A stretch of 64,000 nucleotides of DNA from Pararhizobium sp. YC-54. GTDB lineage: Bacteria; Pseudomonadota; Alphaproteobacteria; Rhizobiales; Rhizobiaceae. Of this stretch, positions 9,047-18,100 are shown one piece after another. A program made the position numbers and the translations under genes. The notes below the pieces were generated by a model, which had not been told where the DNA came from, made no database searches, and was given only the letters and a program-made list of their open reading frames with translations. Location: NCBI RefSeq assembly GCF_025847205.1, contig NZ_JAOYTH010000003.1, forward strand, positions 372,001 through 436,000, given 5' to 3'. Numbering within the stretch: the first letter of the stretch is position 1; the number at the start of each line of letters is the position of its first letter.

Positions 9047-9088
9047 CTCCCCAAAGCCCCGCGGAGAGACAGAAAGAGAGCAAAGACA

Positions 9089-10123
9089 ATGGGTTTCAAG
9101 ATTGCCATCGTAGGTGCGACCGGAAACGTCGGCCGCGAAATGCTGAATATCCTGGAAGAGCGCGGCTTTCCGGCTGACGAAGTCGTGGCACTGGCCTCGG
9201 CCCGCAGCCAGGGCACTGAAGTTTCCTTCGGCGACAAGACGCTGAAGGTGAAGAACCTCGAGAATTACGACTTCTCCGACACCGACATCTGCCTGATGTC
9301 GGCCGGCGGCGCCGTATCGCTCAAGTGGTCGCCAAAGATCGGCGCGCAAGGGTGCGTCGTCATCGATAACTCGTCCGCCTGGCGCTACGACCAGGACGTG
9401 CCGCTGATCGTTCCGGAAGTAAACCCGGACGCCATCACCCAGTTCACCAAGCGCAACATCATCGCCAACCCGAATTGCTCGACCGCGCAGCTCGTGGTCG
9501 CGCTGAAGCCGCTGCATGATTTCGCCAAGATCAAGCGCGTCGTCGTTTCGACCTACCAGTCGGTTTCCGGCGCCGGCAAGGAAGGCATGGACGAACTGTT
9601 CAACCAGACCCGCGCCGTCTTCGTCGCCGATCCGGTCGAATCGAAGAAGTTCACCAAGCGCATCGCCTTCAACGTCATCCCGCACATCGATGTGTTCATG
9701 GAGGACGGCTATACGAAGGAAGAGTGGAAGGTTCTGGCCGAGACCAAGAAGATGCTAGACCCGAAGATCAAGGTCACCTGCACCGCCGTGCGCGTTCCGG
9801 TCTTCATCGGCCATTCGGAATCGGTCAACATCGAATTCGAAAACGAGATCAGTGCCGACCAGGCCCGCGACATTCTGCGCGAAGCGCCGGGTTGCCTCGT
9901 CATCGACAAGCATGAGAACGGCGGCTACATCACGCCTTACGAAAGCGCTGGCGAAGACGCGACCTATATTTCGCGTATCCGCGAAGACGCAACTGTCGAG
10001 AACGGCCTGAACATCTGGGTCGTTTCCGACAACCTGCGCAAGGGCGCCGCCTTGAACGCCATCCAGATTGCCGAGCTTCTCGTCAATCGCGGCCTCATCA
10101 AGGCGAAGAAGCAGGCCGCCTGA
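9089..10123 (+). CDS. asd: Aspartate-semialdehyde dehydrogenase
   Basis: Cytoplasmic NADP-dependent enzyme reducing aspartyl phosphate to aspartate semialdehyde, the branch point to lysine/diaminopimelate, threonine and methionine. The 344-residue product begins with the Rossmann motif VGATGNVGREML and has the catalytic Cys130 in NPNCSTAQLV; substrate-binding segments such as AFNVIPHID are also present. The ATG at 9089 is chosen over 9032 because translation then starts at MGFKIAIVGATG and AGAGAG lies about eight bases upstream. It follows a Thr/Lys-rich leader peptide, which suggests end-product control. A terminator follows. Confidence 0.97.
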   Translation: MGFKIAIVGATGNVGREMLNILEERGFPADEVVALASARSQGTEVSFGDKTLKVKNLENYDFSDTDICLMSAGGAVSLKWSPKIGAQGCVVIDNSSAWRYDQDVPLIVPEVNPDAITQFTKRNIIANPNCSTAQLVVALKPLHDFAKIKRVVVSTYQSVSGAGKEGMDELFNQTRAVFVADPVESKKFTKRIAFNVIPHIDVFMEDGYTKEEWKVLAETKKMLDPKIKVTCTAVRVPVFIGHSESVNIEFENEISADQARDILREAPGCLVIDKHENGGYITPYESAGEDATYISRIREDATVENGLNIWVVSDNLRKGAALNAIQIAELLVNRGLIKAKKQAA

Positions 10124-10142
10124 TATAAAGTCTAACGAATAA

Positions 10143-10183
10143 AAGCCTCGCATGATCCGTTAATCGGGATGCGGGGCTTCTTT
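10143..10183 (+). terminator. Terminator of asd
   Basis: An 11-bp stem with one G-T pair (AAGCCTCGCAT / ATGCGGGGCTT), followed by CTTTGT. Confidence 0.75.
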
Positions 10184-10223
10184 GTAGAAAGGCAACTGCG
10201 ACGATTTTTCATAGTCAAAAGGA

Positions 10224-10239
10224 GGATTCACGTGAAACA
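10224..10239. other. Degenerate parS-like site
   Basis: GGATTCACGTGAAACA matches the chromosomal parS consensus TGTTTCACGTGAAACA at 14 of 16 bases. It is the weakest of the set and the farthest from parAB, so ParB binding is uncertain. Confidence 0.4.
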
Positions 10240-10333
10240 CGTCCTCCCGATACTGTGCCAACGTCGTGACAGGGACCGCAAAGACTGGCATTTTGCGGAC
10301 ACAAATTTGGATTCGGGCAATACGGGGTTTTTC

Positions 10334-11155
10334 ATGCACAAGGCAAAGTGCGTACTGGCAGGTTTCACGGCGATGATAGCGGCGGCAATTCTGCCGTCCG
10401 TTGCATCGGCCGCGCAATGCAGCAACACATCGGCAGGCTTCGACGCCTGGGTCGAGGACTTCAAGGGCGAAGCCGCAGGCCGCGGCATCAGCCCGGCTGC
10501 CCTCAACAAGGCCTTCGCCAACGTCACCTACAACAAGGCGACGATCCGCGCCGACCGTGGCCAGAAGAGCTTCAAGCTGTCGCTCAACCAGTTCATGCAG
10601 AAGCGTGGCGGCCAGACGATCATTTCGCGCGGCAAGAAGATGAAAGCGCAGAACGCTGCTCTCTTCGATTCGATCGAAAGCCGCTACGGCGTTCCGGCCG
10701 GCCCGATCATCGCAATCTGGGGCATGGAAACCGGTTTCGGCGGCTTCATGGGCAAGGAGCATACGCTCTCGGCCGTCTCGACGCTGGCGTTTGACTGCCG
10801 CCGTTCCGACTATTTCACCGACCAGCTCTATGCGGCACTGGCCCTCGTGCAGCGCGGCGACCTCAGCCCGGACGCGCGTGGCGCCGCCCACGGCGAAATC
10901 GGCCAGACACAGTTCCTGCCCGCCAACGTGCTGAAATTCGGCGTCGATGGCGACGGCAACGGCCATATCGACATGGTCCGTTCCAAGGCTGACGCGCTTG
11001 CCTCGACCGCCAACTTCCTGCGCGGCCACGGCTGGAACGCCGGTGGCGGCTACCAGCCGGGCGAGGGCAATTTCGGCGCGATCCAGGGCTGGAACGCCGC
11101 CAGCGTCTACCAGCAGGCGATCGCCATCATCGGCGCCGAAATCGACGGCGGCTGA
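10334..11155 (+). CDS. Lytic murein transglycosylase, MltB/SLT type
   Basis: Periplasmic peptidoglycan-cleaving enzyme of 273 residues that forms 1,6-anhydro-muropeptides. Signal peptide at residues 1-25 (hydrophobic core GFTAMIAAAILPSVASA). The catalytic domain has the glutamate in GMETGFGGFMG followed by the GEIGQTQFLP and FLRGHGWN stretches of the MltB fold. The ATG at 10334 is used because it exposes the signal peptide; the open frame extends upstream without good sequence. No peptidoglycan-binding C-terminal domain is visible. It is bounded by terminators on both sides, so probably monocistronic. Confidence 0.9.
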   Translation: MHKAKCVLAGFTAMIAAAILPSVASAAQCSNTSAGFDAWVEDFKGEAAGRGISPAALNKAFANVTYNKATIRADRGQKSFKLSLNQFMQKRGGQTIISRGKKMKAQNAALFDSIESRYGVPAGPIIAIWGMETGFGGFMGKEHTLSAVSTLAFDCRRSDYFTDQLYAALALVQRGDLSPDARGAAHGEIGQTQFLPANVLKFGVDGDGNGHIDMVRSKADALASTANFLRGHGWNAGGGYQPGEGNFGAIQGWNAASVYQQAIAIIGAEIDGG

Positions 11156-11184
11156 CAGTCCACAGGGTCTCTGGAATGATATCC

Positions 11185-11220
11185 ATCCGCAGTCTGGGAA
11201 ACCGGACTGCGGATTTTTTG
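11185..11220 (+). terminator. Terminator of the lytic transglycosylase gene
   Basis: A 10-bp perfect stem (ATCCGCAGTC / GACTGCGGAT) followed by six T residues. Confidence 0.85.
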
Positions 11221-11224
11221 TTTA

Positions 11225-11255
11225 ATACCAAGTCTCGATGATAGAGACTTGGTAT
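11225..11255. repeat. Perfect 12-bp inverted repeat in a convergent intergenic region
   Basis: ATACCAAGTCTC and its exact complement around the loop GATGATA. It lies right after the transglycosylase terminator and 33 bp before the stop of the convergent oxidoreductase. There is no T-run, so it looks more like a dispersed palindrome or processing site than a terminator. Confidence 0.6.
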
Positions 11256-11287
11256 GAGGTGCTGGCGCAGGCGCGCAGACGATACCA

Positions 11288-12331
11288 TCACACGGGTATG
11301 GCGGGCTTATAGGCAAGGTGTCGTGGCGCCAGGCTCTGCAGGAATTGCCCGGCATCGAAGAGTTGGCCAGGGGCGAAAACACCGCCTTTTTCAATTGGAT
11401 CGCGGAGAAGACGCTGCACGGCTTCGACGATCAGTGGAGCCGTGACCGCGTAGATGTCGCGTCCCGTCACGCAGGTGCGACGAACCTCTCCCTTGCGCTG
11501 CGCGACAACTTCCATCAGGAAAACCTGGGCTGATCGCCCCGTTTCATCCGCAGCTTCGGGCGGTGGCGTATTGACATCGCGAAGGTCACGAAGCGGCGTC
11601 AAGTTGAGATAGTTGTGAAACGCGCCCACCTTCAGATGCCTGGAAATCAGGATCGTTTCCGAAAACGGCAGTTCGATCATGTCCTGGCTGTCGAACGGCG
11701 ATGCAAAGCGCCAGGACGTGGTGGGCGCGGGGCTTGGCAGGGGCTGCAATTGTCCGTCGCCAATGACGAGGCGATGGGCGGTGTTGCGTTCTCCGGTTCG
11801 CCGCGTGCCCTGCGTCGGCAACCAGCTGTCGAGTGCAATGGCGATGCGCAGATCGTCAACCGAGGTCCAGTCTCCGATTGCAGCCGTTGCCAGCAGATCG
11901 CCCAGGCCGCCATAGAACCCCATGGCCGGGACGATGGCGATCCCCGCCGCCTTGGCAGGCTCGGCAAAACGCTCGAAGATGGACAGCACGGCGGGCTGCT
12001 CGGCCGACATGTCGAGATAGGCAATACGCGCCCGCAGCGCAGCCGAGATTACCGGTTCTGCCGTATCAAGGAATGGCCCGGCGCAATTGATCACGACCGC
12101 CGCTCCTTCAAGGGCGCGATCAAGCGATGAAGGATCCTCGACGGCGGCCAGTCTGGCTTCGACGCTGCCGTTTCCCTCCGCAAGGTTTGCCAGCCTCTCC
12201 TTATCCCGGCCGATTGCGATGACATCGAATCCGCGCCGCAACAATTCGGCGACCACGAAACGCCCCGTGTGCCCCGCGGCCCCGAAGACGGCCACTTTCT
12301 GTCCCTGCGTGTTTCCTGAATGATCGAGCAT
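11288..12331 (-). CDS. Saccharopine dehydrogenase-like NAD(P)-binding oxidoreductase
   Basis: A 347-residue cytoplasmic protein whose N-terminus is a Rossmann fold, VAVFGAAGHTGRFV, as in saccharopine dehydrogenase-like and trans-acting enoyl reductase families. The substrate is unknown. The ATG at 12331 is chosen because GGAGG lies seven bases upstream; the open frame runs further but through the regulator's operator region. It is transcribed divergently from a TetR-family gene, with two palindromic operator candidates between them, so it is probably the regulator's target. Confidence 0.8.
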   Translation of the reverse strand: MLDHSGNTQGQKVAVFGAAGHTGRFVVAELLRRGFDVIAIGRDKERLANLAEGNGSVEARLAAVEDPSSLDRALEGAAVVINCAGPFLDTAEPVISAALRARIAYLDMSAEQPAVLSIFERFAEPAKAAGIAIVPAMGFYGGLGDLLATAAIGDWTSVDDLRIAIALDSWLPTQGTRRTGERNTAHRLVIGDGQLQPLPSPAPTTSWRFASPFDSQDMIELPFSETILISRHLKVGAFHNYLNLTPLRDLRDVNTPPPEAADETGRSAQVFLMEVVAQRKGEVRRTCVTGRDIYAVTAPLIVEAVQRLLRDPIEKGGVFAPGQLFDAGQFLQSLAPRHLAYKPAIPV

Positions 12332-12357
12332 ATTCGCCTCCTGCAATACCAAACGAT

Positions 12358-12371
12358 ACAGACCTGTCTGT
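12358..12371. promoter_or_regulatory. TetR-type operator candidate 1
   Basis: ACAGACCTGTCTGT is a perfect 6-bp inverted repeat with a 2-base centre, between the divergent oxidoreductase and TetR genes. Confidence 0.65.
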
Positions 12372-12382
12372 TCACAAGCGAT

Positions 12383-12396
12383 ACAAACAAGTCTGT
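12383..12396. promoter_or_regulatory. TetR-type operator candidate 2
   Basis: ACAAACAAGTCTGT repeats operator 1 with one arm mismatch, 25 bp downstream. Both are preceded by CGAT, so the two form an imperfect direct repeat of about 25 bp. Confidence 0.6.
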
Positions 12397-12444
12397 AGCG
12401 TGTCAAGCGAGGATATGCCATATTGGCCGCAAGGAGATCAGCTG

Positions 12445-13095
12445 ATGACGTTAGCCAACAAAACCACCACGCCTGACGGGAAGGCGGAAACCAATCCCGA
12501 GGTCAGATTGCGGGTCCTGGAAACGGCTTCAGAGCTGTTCTATCGCTTGGGCGTGCGCGCCGTCGGGGTCGATATGATCGTGGCGGAAGCGGGTGTGGCG
12601 AAAACCAGCCTCTATCGGCATTTCCGCACCAAGGACGACCTCATTGCCGCATTCCTGCAGCGCGAGGACGAAGATTTCTGGAGAGTGTGGGACGAGGTCG
12701 CGCAACGCCATGCAGGCGATGCGGGGGGGCACACGGGCGATGCCGAAGGGCACGCGGGCGATGCCGAAGCCGAACTTGAAGCGCATATGGCCTGGATCGG
12801 CGAACGCGCCGGCCGTCCCAACTATCGCGGCTGCCCGCAGATCAATGTCGCGGCGGAGTTTCCCGACCCCGCGCACCCGGCACGGGCCGTGGCACGGATG
12901 CACAAGGAAGAACTGAGGCAGCGGCTGAAAGCGATAGCAGAGCGCCTGGGGGTCAAGCGCCCGGAGGAACTGGCCTTGCAGCTGGCGCTGGTCATCAACG
13001 GCGCCTTTGTCAGCACAACGCTGTTTTCGGCGCAGAATGCGATCCCGACCTTGCTGGCCATGTCGCGCTCGCTCGTGGCAACGGCGCGCATCTGA
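12445..13095 (+). CDS. TetR/AcrR family transcriptional regulator
   Basis: A 216-residue ligand-responsive repressor. The N-terminal helix-turn-helix is clear: ETASELFYRLG, then VDMIVAEAGVAKTSLYRHF and TKDDLIAAFL (about residues 15-70). The C-terminal ligand domain is not assignable to a ligand. The ATG at 12445 has AAGGAG eight bases upstream and is preferred to the ATG at 12400, which nearly abuts operator 2. Residues 89-109 are three 7-residue repeats (HAGDAGG, HTGDAEG, HAGDAEA) encoded by a 21-bp tandem repeat, absent from typical relatives as I know them. It probably represses the divergent oxidoreductase and itself. Confidence 0.9.
   Translation: MTLANKTTTPDGKAETNPEVRLRVLETASELFYRLGVRAVGVDMIVAEAGVAKTSLYRHFRTKDDLIAAFLQREDEDFWRVWDEVAQRHAGDAGGHTGDAEGHAGDAEAELEAHMAWIGERAGRPNYRGCPQINVAAEFPDPAHPARAVARMHKEELRQRLKAIAERLGVKRPEELALQLALVINGAFVSTTLFSAQNAIPTLLAMSRSLVATARI
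12709..12771 (+). repeat. In-frame 21-bp tandem repeat, three copies
   Basis: Three imperfect copies of a 21-bp unit inside the TetR gene encode His-rich, Asp/Gly-rich heptapeptides. The unit length keeps the reading frame, so copy-number change would not disrupt the gene. Confidence 0.75.
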
Positions 13096-13129
13096 AGCGC
13101 GCCGCCTCGCGAAAACGCCGCGCGAAAAA

Positions 13130-13771
13130 TCACATGCCGGGACGGACGAAATCGCCGGTCTTGGGGTCCATCACCCAAAGCTCGCCGGTCGATATGTCGA
13201 ACCAGGAGCCATGCAGCTGCAGCTTGCCGCGCTGTTCGAGGATCTGGACGCAGGGAAACGTGCGCAGATTGGCGATGGAATTGCGGATGGACACCCGCTC
13301 CAGCGCCCGCTGGCGTTCCGCGGCGGTCATGATGTCATTGCTGTGGATCTGCTCGGCAGCGGGTTTGAGGAGATTCATCCAGCGGCCGATGAAATCGCCG
13401 GGCGACAACGGCTCGGCATCCATATCGAGCGCCGCCTTGATGCCACCGCAGCGGCCATGACCCATGACGACGATATCGCTGACCTTCAGAACCTGGACGG
13501 CGAACTCAAGAGCGGCCGACGTCGAGTGATAATGACCATCCGGTTCGTAAGGGGGCATCATGTTCGCCACGTTGCGCACCACGAACAATTCGCCGGGTCC
13601 GCTGTCGAAGATGGTTTCCGGCGCCGCCCGGCTGTCACAACAGGCAATAACAAGCGTCTTCGGCTGCTGGCCGCTCTCGGCCAAGGCCTTGTAACGCTTC
13701 TGCTGCTCATTGAAGCGGCCGCTCATGAAGTTGTTGTAGCCGTTCAGCAAATGGTCCGGGAAACGCTGCAT
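13130..13771 (-). CDS. Beta-class carbonic anhydrase
   Basis: Zinc enzyme interconverting CO2 and bicarbonate in the cytoplasm, supplying bicarbonate to carboxylases. The 213 residues show the beta-class signature: Cys44 with Asp46 and Arg48 in ACCDSR, and His105 and Cys108 in GHGRCGG, so all zinc ligands are present. No signal peptide is seen. It is convergent with the TetR gene and on the same strand as the pyridoxal kinase 217 bp upstream. Confidence 0.95.
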   Translation of the reverse strand: MQRFPDHLLNGYNNFMSGRFNEQQKRYKALAESGQQPKTLVIACCDSRAAPETIFDSGPGELFVVRNVANMMPPYEPDGHYHSTSAALEFAVQVLKVSDIVVMGHGRCGGIKAALDMDAEPLSPGDFIGRWMNLLKPAAEQIHSNDIMTAAERQRALERVSIRNSIANLRTFPCVQILEQRGKLQLHGSWFDISTGELWVMDPKTGDFVRPGM

Positions 13772-13988
13772 GGTGCTCGATCACTCCAACTATTTAAGAC
13801 AATTGAGATGTACATTTGCATGTCAGCCGCACGCGACATACCATCTTCGTGCGCCGCACACAGCCAAATTTACGGCAGCCCGCGCCGCCGGTGACATCCG
13901 TGAAATTCTCCGTATCGTTTTGCGTAGGGTGGAAACGGTTTATTCGCTCAAGGCATGGGCTGGCAAGGGGTAGATAGGCCGACCGAGA

Positions 13989-14864
13989 TCACGACCGGCG
14001 TTTCTGGCCGGGATGCATCAATCGTCGCATCTGAACCATGGCCATCGGCGTCGCAAGACTGGACGCATCCCGCGCGAGCGTCAATTCGTCGGCACCGCGC
14101 TTGCCGGTGCGGGCGATGATCTCGAAGACGCTGGCTGTCGCCAGTTGCAAGGCCCGCTCTTCATTCAACCCCTCCAGAAGCCGGGCGACAAACAGCGCCG
14201 CCAGAAGATCGCCCGTGCCGTTGGGTGGATTGTCGATCAGCCGATGTTCGGCAAGCAGCGCGTGATTGCCGGAAAGATAGAGATTGCCGGTGCTGCCCTG
14301 CATCATCGGGAAGGCCGAGGTAACGAGCATGCGAGGCGGCCCGAGCGACAGGGCAGCCTCGAGGATAGCGGCATTTGTGTCAAGATCGGCACCACAGAGC
14401 CAGGACAGTTCGAACCGGTTCGGCGTGGCAAGAGAGGCAAGCGGCAGCAACCGGTCGCGCATCGCAATTGCCGTCGCCTCAGGCACATAAAGCCCTCCGG
14501 CATCGCCCATCACCGGATCGCAGGCATAAAACAGATCGGGATTTTTCTCCCGCAAGGCCTCGACCAGGCGCGCAACGCCTTCCGCCTGGTGGGCAGCACC
14601 AAGATAGCCGGAGAGGACAGCGCGAACTTCGCCCGTCCATGGAGCGCGGATCAGATCATCGATCAGCCTCCCGAAATCCTCTTCGCCTACCGTCACCCGC
14701 GTCGACGGGCCATGGCCGGGATGCCAGGGCAGGATGACCGTCGGCACGGCCCAGACCGGATAGCCCAGTGTCTCAAGCGCAAAGACGGCCGCGCGATTGC
14801 CGACCGAGCCGCGAATCACATGGCTTGAAATGACGATGACGGCGCCGGGTGCAGGCTCGGACAT
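13989..14864 (-). CDS. pdxY: Pyridoxal kinase
   Basis: Salvage enzyme phosphorylating pyridoxal to pyridoxal 5'-phosphate. The 291-residue ribokinase-fold protein has the N-terminal VIVISSHVIRGSVGNRAA substrate segment, the central YACDPVMGDAGGLYV and the nucleotide/anion-hole motif NPPNGTGDLLAALF near residue 215. This fits the PdxY/PdxK family in length and motifs. It is divergent from NAD-glutamate dehydrogenase across a 285-bp AT-rich gap that must hold both promoters. Confidence 0.92.
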   Translation of the reverse strand: MSEPAPGAVIVISSHVIRGSVGNRAAVFALETLGYPVWAVPTVILPWHPGHGPSTRVTVGEEDFGRLIDDLIRAPWTGEVRAVLSGYLGAAHQAEGVARLVEALREKNPDLFYACDPVMGDAGGLYVPEATAIAMRDRLLPLASLATPNRFELSWLCGADLDTNAAILEAALSLGPPRMLVTSAFPMMQGSTGNLYLSGNHALLAEHRLIDNPPNGTGDLLAALFVARLLEGLNEERALQLATASVFEIIARTGKRGADELTLARDASSLATPMAMVQMRRLMHPGQKRRS

Positions 14865-15149
14865 GTCTGGTTTTCCGCTGTTTCGACCTGCCCAGATCGC
14901 CCGACAGTCATGCCGCTGTCAACTGCGGCTGACAAAAGATCAAAAGGGTTGATTTCCGGCTCATTCATGAGAACAACAAAATATGCGAATACAACCGATT
15001 GAATCTGAAAATCGGCGAATCTTTGCCAAAAATTTCATAAAACCATTCCGATTTGGATCAATCTGGCCGAAAAATAGCCATAAAAACAATCGCCATGAGC
15101 AATTCTTCTGTTAGGTTCGGCCAAAATGGTGATTGCGGGGAGATACGTC

Positions 15150-18100
15150 ATGGGCACCAAATACAATCCAAAAAAAGACCGTCATTTCGAAGCGGTGAGC
15201 GAAGCCGGCAAAGCGGCGGGGCTGAAAATGCTCTCTCCGGAGATCCTCTTTCGCCGCGCCAGCCACGACGATCTCGATGCCTATACGCCCGACATGCTGG
15301 CGCTGACGGCTGCCCATGCGCTGACGGCAATCAGCCACAAGGAAAGCGACCGGCCGGTAATCAGCGTTGAGACCGTCGAGGGTATCGCACCCAACGGCGA
15401 CGACATTTCAATCCTGTCCGTGACTGATCGCAACATGCCGTTTCTGTACGATTCGATCATGGGCGAGGTGACGAGCACGCACCGCGATATTCATCTTGCC
15501 GTACATCCCATTCTGGTTATCGAGGCAGGCAAGCCGGCTAAGATTTTCGATCCGGAAGAGAAGAGCGATCCCGCCACCCGGATCAGTCATATCCAGATTC
15601 ACCTCTCCAAGCTGACCAGAGCAGAAACGGAAGACCTGAAGGAACGCGTCGCCAACGTGCTGTCGCAGGTTCACCAGGCCGTCGGCGACTGGGGCCAGAT
15701 GACGGCGCTGCTCGACCAGGCGATGAATGAGCTGGAAAACCATGCACCGAGCCGCAAGAAGGGCGACCGCGACGAGGCGCTGGCCTTCCTGCGCTGGCTG
15801 CGCGGCAACAATTTCACATTCCTCGGCATGCGCGAATACACCTATTCCGGCAAGGGCGACGATGCCGTGGTCGAACGCGGCGAAGGCCGCGGTCTCGGCA
15901 TCCTCTCCAATCCCGATGTGCGCGTGCTGCGCCAGGGCAAGGACGCCGTACTGACGACGCCGGAAATCCTTGCCTTCCTCAACGGCCCGGACTTCCTCAT
16001 CGTCACCAAGGCCAATGTCAAATCGGTGGTGCACCGCCGCGCCTACATGGACTATATCGGCGTCAAGCGCTTCGACGAAGCGGGCAATGTCACCGGCGAA
16101 CTGCGCATTGTCGGTCTGTTCACCTCGAGCGCCTATACGCGGCCGGCAGCGGACATTCCGCTTTTGCGCTTCAAGGTCGAAAAGATCGTTGATCATTTCG
16201 GCTTCGATCCACAGAGCCATTCCGGCAAGATGCTGGCCAATACACTGGAATCCTACCCTCGCGACGACCTGTTCCAGATCGATGTCAGCCTTTTGGCAAG
16301 CTTCTGCGAGCAGATCAACGAACTGGCCGACCGGCCGCGAATCCGGGTTCTGCCGCGCATCGACCATTTCGATCGTTTCGTTTCCGTTATCGTCTACGTG
16401 CCGCGCGAACAGTATGATTCCGATGTGCGCGAAAAGATCGGGCGCTATCTGAAGACTGTCTATGACGGCCGCGTTTCTGCCTACTACCCGGCTTTCCCGG
16501 AGGGCGGGTTGGCGCGGGTGCATTTCATCATCGGCCGTTCCGGCGGCAAGACGCCGCGTGTGGCGCAGGTGAAGCTTGAAGACGCGGTCCGCGACATCGT
16601 CACCCGCTGGATCGACCGGTTCAACCTGCTCGCCCGCCATGACGGCGTGTCGATCACCGTCAACGAAGCCTATCAGGCCGCCTTCACGCCAGCCGAGGCC
16701 CATGCCGATCTCGCTGATATCGCCGCCTGCTCGCCGGGCGACCCGATCCGCATCGCCTTCTACCAGAAGCGCGGCAAGGGACCGGAATCGCTGGAGCTGA
16801 AGATTTTCCACGCCGGCGAGCCGGTCTCGCTGTCGCATCGCGTTCCGCTGCTTGAAAACCTCGGCTTCCGGGTCATCAGCGAGCAGACCCACGATATTGC
16901 CGTTTCCTGTGCAACGGCTGGCGAGCGCCTCGTTGTTCTGCACGATATGGAATTGGTCCATCGTGACGGGCATCTGCTCGATCTCAACAAGACCGGACCG
17001 ATGCTGGAGGAAGCCTATCTTGCCGCCTGGAACGGCGTGATCGAGGACGACAGCTTCAACCGGCTGATCCTGCTTGCCGGACTGACCGCGCGCGAAGTGA
17101 CGGTTCTGCGCGCTTATGCGCGCTATTTGCGCCAGACCGGCATCACCTATTCCCAGGGCTATCTCGCTGACACGCTGAACAAGTATCCGGCTATTGCTTC
17201 GGATATTTTCAAGCTTTTCGTCACCCGCATGGACCCTGTGCTCGAAGACAAGCCGAAGACCAAGCGCATTGCCGCGCTGAGCGCCGCCATCGAAGAGGCC
17301 CTGAACGCCGTTCCGAGCCTTGACGAGGACCAGATCCTGCGCCGGTACGTCAATGTCGTGCAATCGACCCTGCGCACCAACTATTTCCAGCGCGATGCAA
17401 GCGGAAATCCGAAGGTGATGCTGGCCTTCAAACTCGATCCGAAGGCGCTGGAAGGACTGCCGGAACCGCGCCCCTTCCGCGAAATCTTCGTTTACGGCAC
17501 CGAGGTCGAAGGCGTTCACCTGCGCTTCGGCAAGGTGGCCCGGGGCGGACTTCGCTGGTCGGACCGGTCGCAGGATTACCGGACCGAAGTGCTCGGCCTT
17601 GTCAAGGCGCAGCAGGTCAAGAATGCCGTGATCGTCCCCGTCGGTGCCAAGGGCGGCTTCTATCCGAAGCAATTGCCGGCCGGCGGTACGCGCGACGACA
17701 TCTTCAAGGCGGGCACCGAGGCCTACAAGACCTATATCCGCACCATGCTGTCGATCACCGACAACATTGTCGGCCAGGATATCGTACCCCCGGCGAATAC
17801 GCTGCGCCTCGATGGCGACGATCCCTATTTCGTCGTTGCCGCCGACAAGGGCACGGCGACCTTCTCCGACACTGCCAACGGCCTGGCCCAGGAAGCCGGC
17901 TTCTGGCTGGACGACGCCTTTGCCTCCGGCGGTTCGGCCGGCTACGACCACAAGAAGATGGGCATCACCGCGCGCGGTGCCTGGGAAACGGTCAAGCGGC
18001 ATTTCCGCGAAATGGACATCGATATCCAGACGACACCCTTCAGCGTCGTCGGCGTTGGCGACATGTCCGGCGACGTCTTTGGCAACGGCATGCTTCTGTC

